A stretch of DNA of 64,000 bases. Origin: Oscillospiraceae bacterium. Its GTDB lineage: Bacteria; Bacillota; Clostridia; Oscillospirales; Oscillospiraceae. The notes below the pieces were generated by a model, which saw only the letters and a list, made by a program, of their open reading frames with translations, made no database searches and was not told the origin of the DNA. A program made the position numbers and the translations under genes. The stretch covers positions 1 to 64,000 of the forward strand of contig CADCMP010000003.1 in the NCBI GenBank assembly GCA_902802565.1, written 5' to 3'. Below, one piece after another: positions 9,111 to 17,147 of the stretch; position 1 is the first letter of the stretch; each line of letters opens with the position of its first letter.

Positions 9111-9845
9111 TCAGTTTTCCCAGTTGTGCCAGACGTTCTGGACATCGTCGTTGTCTTCGAACATTTCCAGCATTTTTTCCATGTTCTTTGCATCATCTTC
9201 ATTATCCAGTTTGATATATCCGTTCTGCGGGATCATTTCCACCTGAGCGGAAAGAAGTGAGTACCCTTTTTCCGTGAGTGCAGTAGAAACAGCAGCAATA
9301 TCATCGGGAGCGGTGTATACCGTATAGATGTTCTCGTCCGGTTCAAAGTCATCGGCACCGCAGTCCAGAGCGTCCATCATCACAGTATCTTCATCCAGTT
9401 CCTGATCTTCATTGTCAATAACAATGACACCTTTGCGGTCAAATGACCAGGATACGCAGCCGGTTGCGCCGAGATTTCCGCCGTATTTATCAAAGTAATG
9501 GCGGACCTCGCTTGCGGTACGATTTCGGTTATCCGTCATTGCATCAACGATGACGGCAACACCGTTGGGTCCGTATCCTTCATAGGTGATGCGCTCGTAG
9601 TTGTCCGTATTACCTGCGCCAAGAGCCTTCTCAATCGTTCGTTTGATGTTGTCGTTGGGCATGTTGGCGGCTTTTGCTTTCGCAATAACAGCGGCAAGTT
9701 TGGAATTGCTGTCCGGGTTGCCTCCTCCGCCTTCCTTGACCGCTACGATCATCTCACGGGCGATCTTGGTGAAAGTCTGGGCGCGTTTTGCATCAGCGGC
9801 ACCTTTGGTTTTCTGAATATTATGCCATTTCGAATGTCCGGACAT
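9111..9845 (-). CDS. yebC: YebC/PmpR family protein
   Basis: Family members were long annotated as transcription regulators; more recent work links them to translation of difficult sequences such as proline runs (family knowledge). The 244-residue product starts with the invariant MSGHSKWHNIQ and continues with the typical KGAADAKRAQTFTKIAREM. NIKRTIEKALG and the TEVRHYFDKYGGNLG-like segment are also present. I chose the ATG at 9845, which has AAGGAG upstream and matches the family N-terminus, over an upstream start 17 codons earlier. It follows rsgA but has a likely promoter of its own at 9887-9915. Confidence 0.95.
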   Translation of the reverse strand: MSGHSKWHNIQKTKGAADAKRAQTFTKIAREMIVAVKEGGGGNPDSNSKLAAVIAKAKAANMPNDNIKRTIEKALGAGNTDNYERITYEGYGPNGVAVIVDAMTDNRNRTASEVRHYFDKYGGNLGATGCVSWSFDRKGVIVIDNEDQELDEDTVMMDALDCGADDFEPDENIYTVYTAPDDIAAVSTALTEKGYSLLSAQVEMIPQNGYIKLDNEDDAKNMEKMLEMFEDNDDVQNVWHNWEN

Positions 9846-9886
9846 AAAAACAACTCCTTCAAATACTAAAATTTCACTAAATATGA

Positions 9887-9915
9887 ATATTATCACACAG
9901 TATTGCCATAAGCAA
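9887..9915 (-). promoter_or_regulatory. Probable promoter of yebC
   Basis: TTGCTT, 17 bases, TAATAT on the minus strand. The -35 box lies within an 8-base-pair hairpin (9899-9919) that also covers the rsgA stop codon. Confidence 0.45.
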
Positions 9916-9917
9916 TA

Positions 9918-10823
9918 CTATTTTCGTCCGCTTTTTGTTCTGTTCTTGTTCTCCCAGTCTTTCCTGTTTTTTGCCACTTCAAACAGTCGGACATAACTCT
10001 GATGACGTGATTCCGGTATCTCTCCGTCGGCTAATGCGCGGAGTATCGAACAGTCCGGCTCATTGATATGATAGCAGTCATCAAAGCGGCATTTTCCCAG
10101 ATGAGGACGAAATTCTGGGAAACAGGAAGGAAGATCTTCTTTTTCAATCCCTGCGATCATATCCACGTCAAAAGAAGCAAATCCGGGAGTGTCCGCGATA
10201 TACGTATCTTCCCCGATGTTATGCAGCTCCACATGCCTGGTGGTATGTTTTCCACGCCCCAGTTTGTCGCTTACATCATCCACTTTCAGGTTCAGATCCG
10301 GTGAAATGGAGTTGAGTATACTGGATTTCCCCACACCGGAATTCCCGGTAAAGGCGGAGATCTTCCCTTTCAGAATTCCTTTCAGTTCATAGATTCCGGA
10401 ACCGGTAAGGGCGCTGGTGGAAATAACTTTAAAACCGCATTTCTCATAAATGGAATAAAGTTCTTCCCCGGAATCAATATCGGTCTTGTTGATGCAGATC
10501 ACGGTTTCACAACCGGCATACTCGGATATGACAGAGACACGGTCAATGAGAAACGGATCCGTAATGGGGTTCGTATTGGCAGCAATAAAAACCATGACAT
10601 CGATATTGGCTACTGCCGGGCGAATAAAGGAATTTTTACGGGGAAGGATTTCTTCTAGCCTTCCTTCCCCATTCTGATCTTCAATAATAACGACGTGATC
10701 GCCGACCAGAGGAGTCATTCCGTCTAAACGGAATTTTCCTCTGGCACGGCACTGCACGATCTTCTCTGCGGTCTTCACATAGTAAAAACCGCTCAATGCT
10801 TTAATTATCGTTCCTTTCGGCAT
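9918..10823 (-). CDS. rsgA: Ribosome small subunit-dependent GTPase A
   Basis: Circularly permuted GTPase that helps late maturation of the 30S ribosomal subunit. The 301-residue protein has an N-terminal OB fold (about 1-65), then G4 NKTD (112-115), G1 GNSGVGKS (160-167) and G3 DTPG (211-214) in the permuted order. A C-terminal zinc knuckle uses C245, C250, H252 and C258. The ATG at 10823 has GAGG upstream; the frame opens five codons earlier at a site overlapping the prkC stop. The order rlmN-stp-prkC-rsgA is as in Bacillus subtilis. Confidence 0.95.
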   Translation of the reverse strand: MPKGTIIKALSGFYYVKTAEKIVQCRARGKFRLDGMTPLVGDHVVIIEDQNGEGRLEEILPRKNSFIRPAVANIDVMVFIAANTNPITDPFLIDRVSVISEYAGCETVICINKTDIDSGEELYSIYEKCGFKVISTSALTGSGIYELKGILKGKISAFTGNSGVGKSSILNSISPDLNLKVDDVSDKLGRGKHTTRHVELHNIGEDTYIADTPGFASFDVDMIAGIEKEDLPSCFPEFRPHLGKCRFDDCYHINEPDCSILRALADGEIPESRHQSYVRLFEVAKNRKDWENKNRTKSGRK

Positions 10824-10837
10824 AAATACCTCTTGCA

Positions 10838-12607
10838 TCAGTTGGCAACTTCAACATATACAGTAGTTCCGTTGCTGACACTCACGCCCGGTTTAGGAAC
10901 CTGTCCGATTATAGTGCCTGAGGTCTTGCCGCTGTTAGGCGTATATGTGATATCGTCCGACAGTTTCAGCCTGTTTTCTTCGATGATCGCACGGGCTTCC
11001 GTAATGTTTTTCCCTTCCAGTTCCGGCATCTCTACCGTTGTTTTTTCTGGACCGGAGCTGATCAGGATCGTGATGGTAGAACCGATGTCCTGATTCGTTC
11101 CCGTCTCAGGAGTGCAGCTGATCACATATCCTTCTTTAATGGATCCGGATGGCGCCGTATTGGTCTGGACGACGAATCCGGCATCTTCCAGGATCTTCTT
11201 AGCTTCCTCACCGGTATACTTTCCGTCGCCTACAGCTGGAACTTCCACCTGGGTATAACCGGAACTGATGGTAAATTCAATGTCGATTCCGTTGGACAGT
11301 TTGGACATGTTCTTATGAGCCGCAGGGGTCTGACCGATGATGGTACCATAATCATGTTCTGTGTCGATGGCCACCCGTTCGGAGAAGTTATACAGACCTT
11401 TGTATTCCTTGTTATTGATAACGTCTTCATACTTCTGCCCGGAGAAATCAGGGATCTCCACTTTTTCACTGGCGGAGAAAAGATCCTTCAGCCAGAAATT
11501 CCAGAGGAAGGCAACCAACGCAAGGATCAGAAGCAGCACACAGAATACACCGGTCAGCATTGTGACCTTGCGGGAACGTCTGCGCCGTTTCTTAAAGTTT
11601 TCCTTGGAAAGATCTCCTTTATTCCGGATGGGTGCCACTTCGGGAACCGGTTTATCCTTCCCTTCTTTCTTTGCGGCGGTTTTTCTGGGAGGTTTGGGCT
11701 CCGGAACCGGATCCTTTCCTTCCAGATCGATCGGACCGATGGAGGATTTCATCTCCTCCGTCACCTGTTCCTGTCGGAATTTCTCAAGATCCTGAACCAT
11801 TTCCTCTGCAGTCTGATATCTGGTCTGAAGATCGCTGGACATCGCTTTAAGGATGATCTTTTCCAGTCGGACAGGAATGGATTTGTTCAGTTTACGCGGT
11901 CGGACGGGATTGCCGTTGATATGTTTGATGGCAATCTCTTCCGGAGTCTCACCGGTGTACGGATACTGACCGGTAAGCATTTCATACATGACGACACCAA
12001 GAGAATAAATATCACTGCGTGCATCGGCTGCGGCACCCTTTGATTGTTCCGGTGCCATATAATGAACCGAACCAAGTGCCTCATCGGAGTCCTCCATGCT
12101 GTTCTGCAGGGCGGCGATGCCAAAATCAGCAACCTTGATGGTGCCGTCTTTCAGAAGCATGATATTCTGCGGTTTGATGTCCCTGTGAATGATGCCCTTT
12201 TCGTGAGCATGAGCAAGTGCTTTAGCGATCTGAGCTGAGAAATGCAGAGATTCCTTCCAGTTCAGCTGACCGCGCTTTTTAATGTATTGTTTAAGCGTGA
12301 TGCCGTCGATCAGTTCCATGACGATGTACTCAATGGCATCTCCCACATCATCGCTGTGGCCCACATCATAGATCGAAACGATGTTCGGATGAGAAAGCAT
12401 GGCGATGGCTCTGGATTCCGCCAGAAAACGCTCTCTGGATTCATCATCAGCAATCAGATCATCTTTCAGGATCTTGATGGCATCATAGCGATTCAGTTTG
12501 CGGTCCAGTGATTTGTAAACCACGCTCATTCCGCCGGAACCAATAAGCTCGAGCTGTTCATAACGGTCATCCAGAAGTTTTCCAATGTATTTTTCTTCAT
12601 TTACCAT
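10838..12607 (-). CDS. prkC: PASTA domain Ser/Thr protein kinase
   Basis: Membrane kinase that senses cell-wall muropeptides or lipid II and phosphorylates growth, division and translation factors. The 589-residue protein has a kinase domain (about 15-275) with GSGGMS at 23-28, catalytic K45, HRDIKPQN at 141-148 and DFG at 161-163. A Pro/Lys-rich juxtamembrane region follows, then one membrane helix at about 350-371 and three extracellular PASTA repeats (about 382-589). Its ATG has an excellent AGGAGGTGATC site. It lies 17 bases after the partner phosphatase gene stp, the normal pair. Confidence 0.96.
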   Translation of the reverse strand: MVNEEKYIGKLLDDRYEQLELIGSGGMSVVYKSLDRKLNRYDAIKILKDDLIADDESRERFLAESRAIAMLSHPNIVSIYDVGHSDDVGDAIEYIVMELIDGITLKQYIKKRGQLNWKESLHFSAQIAKALAHAHEKGIIHRDIKPQNIMLLKDGTIKVADFGIAALQNSMEDSDEALGSVHYMAPEQSKGAAADARSDIYSLGVVMYEMLTGQYPYTGETPEEIAIKHINGNPVRPRKLNKSIPVRLEKIILKAMSSDLQTRYQTAEEMVQDLEKFRQEQVTEEMKSSIGPIDLEGKDPVPEPKPPRKTAAKKEGKDKPVPEVAPIRNKGDLSKENFKKRRRRSRKVTMLTGVFCVLLLILALVAFLWNFWLKDLFSASEKVEIPDFSGQKYEDVINNKEYKGLYNFSERVAIDTEHDYGTIIGQTPAAHKNMSKLSNGIDIEFTISSGYTQVEVPAVGDGKYTGEEAKKILEDAGFVVQTNTAPSGSIKEGYVISCTPETGTNQDIGSTITILISSGPEKTTVEMPELEGKNITEARAIIEENRLKLSDDITYTPNSGKTSGTIIGQVPKPGVSVSNGTTVYVEVAN

Positions 12608-12624
12608 ATATGATCACCTCCTGC

Positions 12625-13362
12625 TTAAATAGTAACGGCTACTGCCGTGATATTGTCCGGTGCACCGCGATCCAGTGCGACCTTCATCAGATGATTGACA
12701 AATTCTTCAGCTGATTCATAGATCTGAGAATAACCCAGCAGTTCGCTGTCAGAAATAATATTAGTGATACCATCACTGCACAAGAGCAAGCGGTCTCCTT
12801 TGTGCAGCTTGGTATGAAAAACATCCGACTGGATCTCCCCTTCAATCCCCAGGGCATTCGTTATGATATTCTTTCGAGGATGATTCTTGGCCTGTTCTTC
12901 CGTAAGTTCTCCCCGACGGACCATCTCTGCGACAAGAGAATGATCCAGCGTAATCTGCTGTATCGCCTTTTTGCCGACCAGATATGCTCTGCTGTCACCG
13001 ACATTGACGATATACGCCTGATCTTTCTTGATAAGCGCACCAACCAGTGTCGTACCCATGCCGTTAAAGTCGGAATCAAAACAGGAATACTGATAAACGA
13101 TACCGTTGGCCTCTGCACAGGCAGTGGAAATGATATTACTGTAGGAAGGACGTTTCAGAGGAGAATTGAACAGGTGGCTGTCCAGATAGTCCATAAAGGT
13201 CTTGGTTCCGAGATTGCTGGCGAGACCGCCGGCTTTTGCACCGCCCATACCGTCGCAAACAACTGCGGCGACAAGACGGCGTTCCGTATCTTCCCGGATA
13301 GCAAAATCATCCTGATTCTCTTTTCGTACTTTTCCTATATCGGTTTTTCCGAAATACTCCAT
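12625..13362 (-). CDS. stp: PP2C-type Ser/Thr protein phosphatase
   Basis: Metal-dependent phosphatase that reverses PrkC phosphorylation. The 245-residue product has the PP2C metal motifs: KENQDDF (D18), CDGMGG (D37), NVGDSRAYLV, LLCSDGITN and GAPDNITAV near the C-terminus. The ATG at 13362 is preceded by TAGGAG and gives the family N-terminus MEYFGKTDIG; a longer frame reaching into rlmN has no ribosome site. It begins eight bases after the rlmN stop and is followed directly by prkC. Confidence 0.95.
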   Translation of the reverse strand: MEYFGKTDIGKVRKENQDDFAIREDTERRLVAAVVCDGMGGAKAGGLASNLGTKTFMDYLDSHLFNSPLKRPSYSNIISTACAEANGIVYQYSCFDSDFNGMGTTLVGALIKKDQAYIVNVGDSRAYLVGKKAIQQITLDHSLVAEMVRRGELTEEQAKNHPRKNIITNALGIEGEIQSDVFHTKLHKGDRLLLCSDGITNIISDSELLGYSQIYESAEEFVNHLMKVALDRGAPDNITAVAVTI

Positions 13363-13370
13363 AGCAACTC

Positions 13371-14417
13371 CTATGTCGTCATTCTTTTTCGACGAAGCTG
13401 TCCGCACGAGGCATCCACATCGCTGCCAAGTTTCCGCCGTACAGTTACATTGACTCCCCTATCCGTCAGGATCTTGATGAAGGAGGCCATCTGTGCGTCT
13501 GTAGTCGGCTTGAACGGACGTTCTGCGACATAATTCAGTGTAATGAGATTCACGTGTGCTCCGACTTTTTTGGCACAATTTGCCAGCAGACTCGCATGAT
13601 GATCAGAATCGTTCACGCCGTCAATCATTGCGTACTCGAAAGAGATCCGTCGTCCGGTCTGTTCATAATACCGGATACAGGCATCCAGAAGCGCGTCAAT
13701 GCCGCGTCCGTGGTTTGCCGGCATGATCCTGGAACGGGTCTCATCATCGGGGGCATGCAGTGAAACCGTTAAAGTTAATTGTAAATTATATGAAGCCAAT
13801 TTGTCAAACTTTTCAACCAGTCCGCATGTGGACAGAGTGATGTGCCGCATTCCGATATTAAGGCCGTCCGAGGAATTGACCAGCTGAAGGAATTTAATGA
13901 CATTTTCCAGGTTGTCCAGAGGCTCCCCGATTCCCATCAGGACGATGTTATTGATTCGCTTGCCGGAATCCGCCTGTGAAAAAATGATTTCGCTGAGCAT
14001 TTCCGATGGAGTCAGATTGCGAACGAGACCTCCAATCGTGGAGGCGCAGAAAGCACAGCCCTGACGGCATCCTACCTGCGTGGAAATGCAGATAGTGTTT
14101 CCGTAATGGTAGCTCATCACAACCGTTTCGACAGCATTGCCGTCCTCCAGTTCCCAGAGGTACTTAATGGTACCATCCTCCGAAGAAACCTGCTTGCTCA
14201 GAACAGTAGGACGGTAAACATAGAAACGCTGCGCCAGCTGATTTCGAAGGTCCTTGGAAATGTTCGTCATATCATCAAAGCTGCCAATATCCCGGGAGAG
14301 CCATTGAAAGATTTGCTTGGCACGAAATGACGGCTGTCCGAGCAGAGTCATCTCGGCTTTCAGCTCATCAAGAGACAGCGTCCGTAGATCTATTAACTTG
14401 TTTTCTTCATCTTGCAT
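13371..14417 (-). CDS. rlmN: Dual-specificity rRNA/tRNA adenine methyltransferase RlmN
   Basis: Radical SAM enzyme that methylates C2 of A2503 in 23S rRNA and A37 in some tRNAs. The 348-residue product carries the radical SAM triad C117-x3-C121-x2-C124 in CRQGCAFCAST and the second, methyl-carrying cysteine at about C338 near the C-terminus. The GIGEPLDN and STCGL segments are also typical. Its start overlaps the end of rsmB by 25 bases, with only a weak GGATGG site, so it is probably translated by coupling to rsmB. Confidence 0.96.
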   Translation of the reverse strand: MQDEENKLIDLRTLSLDELKAEMTLLGQPSFRAKQIFQWLSRDIGSFDDMTNISKDLRNQLAQRFYVYRPTVLSKQVSSEDGTIKYLWELEDGNAVETVVMSYHYGNTICISTQVGCRQGCAFCASTIGGLVRNLTPSEMLSEIIFSQADSGKRINNIVLMGIGEPLDNLENVIKFLQLVNSSDGLNIGMRHITLSTCGLVEKFDKLASYNLQLTLTVSLHAPDDETRSRIMPANHGRGIDALLDACIRYYEQTGRRISFEYAMIDGVNDSDHHASLLANCAKKVGAHVNLITLNYVAERPFKPTTDAQMASFIKILTDRGVNVTVRRKLGSDVDASCGQLRRKRMTT

Positions 14418-15709
14418 ACAAAGAAACCATCCGTGTGATGTAATTGCGGCCAGTAAGTAAACATTCCGTCACAGTTCTGGCCGAAGGTGGTAAACGGAAC
14501 AAGTTTAAAATCTGAATGAGAGGAAAGAAAATGCTTTATCACGTCTTCATTCTCTTCTTTCAGCACCGTGCAGGTAGAATAAACGAGTGTCCCGCCCGGT
14601 TTGACATTTCTGGAAACGTTCGAAAGAATATCGAACTGGATCTGTGGGAGACTGAGGATCTCTTCCTCCCTTTTGTAGCGGATCTCAGGGCGTTTTCGGA
14701 TGACACCCATCCCGGAACAAGGCACATCAGCTAAAACAACATCATAGCTGCCGCTGAGAGCTTCACGGGCATCATGAGCGCAGCATTCCACGTTGGTGAT
14801 ATGCAGCCGACTGCAGTTTTCCATGATTCGCTTCAGCTTATTTTCATGGATATCACATGCAGTAACAGAACCGGTGTTTTCCATCTTTATGGAAGAACTG
14901 ATCGTCTTGCCGCCGGGGGCGGCGCAGCAGTCCAATACGGAAATATTCGGAGAAACTCCTGCAATGGAAGAAACCTCATGAGCAGCCGGGTCCTGAACAT
15001 AGAACATTCCCTCGTGATAACCAGGCAGCTGATCGACACGCCTCATCTGAGGGATCTGCACGGATTCCGGCCATTGAGGATCCGTAACATAAGAGATTTC
15101 ATGTTCCTGAAGCAGCGATATGAACTGATCGGAATCTGTAATCAGTGTGTTGACATACAGAGATCGGCTATCAATTTCGTTGTTCGCTTTTAAAAAAGCT
15201 TCCGTATGTTCCGATCCGTGTTCCTGTATCAGCCGCTGTACCAGCCATTTCGGATGACTGTAGCGCAAGGCCAGGCCGGCCGCGGGATCATCGGAATCCG
15301 GCACCGGAAGTTCATTTTTGTTGCGGATAATGCTTCTCAGAACAGCGTTGACAAAACCGCACGCTTTTTTCCTGCCGAGAGTCCTGCAACCGGAAACTGC
15401 GGTATCCACCGCAGCTGAATCCGGAATGCGGTCCAGATAAAGAATCTGAACAATCCCGATCCGAAGCAGATTCAGAACTTCTTCGTCAAGCTGATTCAAA
15501 GGAATGCTGCTGAAGTGTTCCAGATAATAATCGATCAGAGACTCATGCTCTAATACACTCTTTGAAAGTATGGCAGCAAGTGCAGTGTCTCTCGGATCCA
15601 GTTCATATCTGCTTTGTGCGGATGTGATGGTCTCCGATGCCCATGCTCGCTGCTTACGAAAACGCTTCAGAATATAGACTGCAGCAAGGCGTGAATCCAG
15701 TGAACTCAT
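14393..15709 (-). CDS. rsmB: 16S rRNA cytosine-967 methyltransferase RsmB
   Basis: SAM-dependent m5C methyltransferase of 16S rRNA. The 438-residue protein begins with a NusB-like RNA-binding domain (about 1-140). The methyltransferase domain shows CCAAPGGKT (SAM binding), ADVPCSGMG and the second cysteine in YSTCTV, the two catalytic cysteines of RNA m5C enzymes. It overlaps fmt upstream by four bases and rlmN downstream by 25, which points to tight translational coupling in the def-fmt-rsmB-rlmN run. Confidence 0.95.
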   Translation of the reverse strand: MSSLDSRLAAVYILKRFRKQRAWASETITSAQSRYELDPRDTALAAILSKSVLEHESLIDYYLEHFSSIPLNQLDEEVLNLLRIGIVQILYLDRIPDSAAVDTAVSGCRTLGRKKACGFVNAVLRSIIRNKNELPVPDSDDPAAGLALRYSHPKWLVQRLIQEHGSEHTEAFLKANNEIDSRSLYVNTLITDSDQFISLLQEHEISYVTDPQWPESVQIPQMRRVDQLPGYHEGMFYVQDPAAHEVSSIAGVSPNISVLDCCAAPGGKTISSSIKMENTGSVTACDIHENKLKRIMENCSRLHITNVECCAHDAREALSGSYDVVLADVPCSGMGVIRKRPEIRYKREEEILSLPQIQFDILSNVSRNVKPGGTLVYSTCTVLKEENEDVIKHFLSSHSDFKLVPFTTFGQNCDGMFTYWPQLHHTDGFFVCKMKKTS

Positions 15710-16626
15710 AATACCTCCAGCGGATGGCCTCGAAGATAGTCGGATGCAGGCATGCGCTTTTTGCCGGATGCCTGCACTTCTGTGATCAGAATCGACATTC
15801 CGTCACCACAGACGATTTCTATGCCGCAATTATCTGCTGAAACGACAGTTCCCGGAGTTTTATCAAACTGATGTCCGGTATACTCGGCTTTGAAAATCTT
15901 GAGGTCGTTTCCACCTATATCGGCAACAGCAACCGGCCATGGCTGAAGACCATATATCTTTTTGATGACCTGTCTTGAAGTGGCAGTGAAATCAATGGGA
16001 CAAATGGACTTGTCCAGCATATGAACCACGGAAGCATCCTCGTCGTTTTGAGGAATTCTTGGAGCCGTTCCCGATTCGATATCATTCAGGGTTTTGATTA
16101 GCAGATCAGCACCCATAACTTTCAGCCGGTCAAACAGCTCTCCGGAAGTCTCATACTCCCCTATTTTTGTTTCTGCCTGATATATGATGTCGCCGCAATC
16201 CATTTTACTGGCGAGGTACATGGTAGTAATACCGGTGATATCATCACCGTTTAGAACAGCCCACTGGATCGGTGCAGCACCGCGGTATTTCGGCAATAGA
16301 GAACCGTGAACATTGACTGCACCGTATCTGGGAATTGCAAGAATATCATCCGGAATCAGTTTGCCGTAGGCTACGACAACCAGAATGTCCGGATTCAGTT
16401 CGCGAATCAGCTCGGTCGCTTCTTCCGTCCGAAGTGTTGTGGGCTGATATACAGGGAGATCATGAGCAAGAGCGACTTTTTTTACATCACAGAATGATAC
16501 TTCCATCCCTCTTCCGCGTGGTTTATCCGGCTGGGTAAATACTGCGGTGACGTCAAATCTGTTTTTCAGCAGGGCTTCCAGCGATGCACTTGCAAAGTCC
16601 GGAGTGCCCATAAATACGATTCGCAT
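15706..16626 (-). CDS. fmt: Methionyl-tRNA formyltransferase
   Basis: Formylates initiator Met-tRNA with 10-formyltetrahydrofolate so that translation can start. The 306-residue product opens with MRIVFMGTPDFA and has the catalytic N-x-H segment in VNVHGSLLPKYRGAAPI, then the C-terminal tRNA-binding domain. Length is normal. Its ATG overlaps the def stop (TAATG), so deformylase and formyltransferase are coupled, as in most bacteria. Confidence 0.96.
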   Translation of the reverse strand: MRIVFMGTPDFASASLEALLKNRFDVTAVFTQPDKPRGRGMEVSFCDVKKVALAHDLPVYQPTTLRTEEATELIRELNPDILVVVAYGKLIPDDILAIPRYGAVNVHGSLLPKYRGAAPIQWAVLNGDDITGITTMYLASKMDCGDIIYQAETKIGEYETSGELFDRLKVMGADLLIKTLNDIESGTAPRIPQNDEDASVVHMLDKSICPIDFTATSRQVIKKIYGLQPWPVAVADIGGNDLKIFKAEYTGHQFDKTPGTVVSADNCGIEIVCGDGMSILITEVQASGKKRMPASDYLRGHPLEVL

Positions 16627-17129
16627 TATTCATCGACCTCATTTTTCACTAATTCTTCATCCGTCAGCATGCGCTCACACTTTTCAAGGAACAGATGGCC
16701 GCTGAGATGATCGATCTCGTGGCAGAAGCAGCGGGCAGTCAAACCGGTACCGCTGACCTCAAAAGTCTGTCCAAAACGATTCTGAGCCCTCACAGTGACA
16801 TTCATGGGTCTGGTGACGATTCCGTATTCTCCTGGAACGCTGAGACATCCTTCCGCACCGGTCTGCTCACCATCCTGAGCAATGATCTCCGGGTTGATCA
16901 GTTCAATCAGTTTTTCTTCTTCCCCTTCCGGTACATTGGTCTCCATAACGATGACCGCCTGCCTTAGCACGCCGACCTGCGGCGCGGCCAGACCGACACC
17001 GCCCGCCTGTTTCAGCGTTTCTGCCATGTCATCCAGGAGCATGTGCAGTCTGGTGTTGAATTCGGTAACGGGGCGGCACTGTTTATTTAAAGTTTCATCA
17101 CCGTTTGTAAGTATGTTGCGTAATGCCAT
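16626..17129 (-). CDS. def: Peptide deformylase
   Basis: Removes the formyl group from new protein N-termini. The 167-residue enzyme has all three family motifs: GVGLAAPQ at 44-51, EGCLS at 93-97 (metal ligand C95) and HEIDH at 137-141 (metal-binding H137 and H141, catalytic E138). It ends at the fmt start and begins 18 bases after priA. Short Clostridia-type enzyme without a long C-terminal tail. Confidence 0.96.
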   Translation of the reverse strand: MALRNILTNGDETLNKQCRPVTEFNTRLHMLLDDMAETLKQAGGVGLAAPQVGVLRQAVIVMETNVPEGEEEKLIELINPEIIAQDGEQTGAEGCLSVPGEYGIVTRPMNVTVRAQNRFGQTFEVSGTGLTARCFCHEIDHLSGHLFLEKCERMLTDEELVKNEVDE

Positions 17130-17147
17130 GATGGTTCCTTCTTTCTG

